6,664 bases of DNA, taken from positions 1 to 6,664 of the forward strand of contig JAGLDM010000341.1 in assembly GCA_023145595.1 (NCBI GenBank), read 5' to 3'. The position numbers and the translations under genes were made by a program. Under the pieces are notes generated by a model. The model did not search any database and was not told the origin of the DNA. It saw only the letters and a program-made list of their open reading frames with translations. Position 1 is the first letter of the stretch, and each line of letters begins with the position of its first letter. This DNA is from Flavobacteriaceae bacterium (GTDB lineage Bacteria; Bacteroidota; Bacteroidia; Flavobacteriales; Flavobacteriaceae). Below are positions 6,640 to 6,664 of this stretch, one piece after another.

Positions 6640-6664
6640 TTAATTATAAGCTAGAGTAACATCA
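6640..6664 (-). CDS. DUF4402 paralog, C-terminal end only (cut by window edge)
   Basis: The last seven codons and TAA stop (6640-6642) of a further copy, reading DVTLAYN. The 25 bases are identical to the 3' end of the 173-aa gene (5476-5500) and match the 175-aa gene at 23 of 25 positions. This shows that the DUF4402 array continues beyond the window with at least a third member. Nothing can be said of its N-terminus. Confidence 0.8.

Noticed and set aside
5476..6664. CRISPR array or mobile-element repeats as an explanation for the repeated blocks
   Set aside because: The repeats are 5' ends of homologous genes in coding frame, with no short spacers, transposase or terminal inverted repeats.

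Overview
The window is AT-rich and every convincing gene lies on the minus strand, so transcription runs from high to low coordinates. The proteins point to the Bacteroidota, probably a flavobacterium-like organism. Exported proteins end their signal peptides in S-Q or A-Q, a lipoprotein carries a Cys-Asn-Lys-Asp-Asp-Asp start like the Bacteroidota surface-export signal, and a Fib_succ_major domain is present. Starts lack clear Shine-Dalgarno sequences and have A/T-rich leaders. No mobile element, tRNA, rRNA or CRISPR array was seen.

Right part (about 5476-6664): a tandem array of DUF4402 secreted proteins. Two are complete (173 and 175 aa) and a third is cut by the window edge. The two complete copies share a 120-bp block, covering leader, signal peptide and mature N-terminus, that is 118/120 identical, while their cores differ widely. 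The array ends in a strong hairpin terminator with a T-run at about 5422-5456.

Middle (about 897-5143): three genes that look like the assembly unit of a chaperone-usher pathway. They are a PapD-like periplasmic chaperone (4325-5143), a short DUF4402 protein without the N-terminal extension of the array copies (3768-4223), and a 951-aa outer-membrane usher-like protein (897-3752). The last has a plug-like domain inside a beta-strand-rich region and Ig/SdrB-like C-terminal modules. The usher has no ATG start, only TTG, and lies in the same frame as the preceding gene, separated from it by one stop codon.

Left (25-777): a probable surface lipoprotein with a Fib_succ_major domain, co-directional with the usher and possibly the last gene of its operon.

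Working model (inference): the abundant DUF4402 paralogs are major fibre subunits made from their own terminated transcript. The chaperone holds them in the periplasm, the usher exports and polymerises them, and the short DUF4402 protein may be a tip or initiating subunit. Described Bacteroidota pili are mostly the lipoprotein-derived type V kind, so a chaperone-usher-like locus with a DUF4402 array is the most interesting content here.
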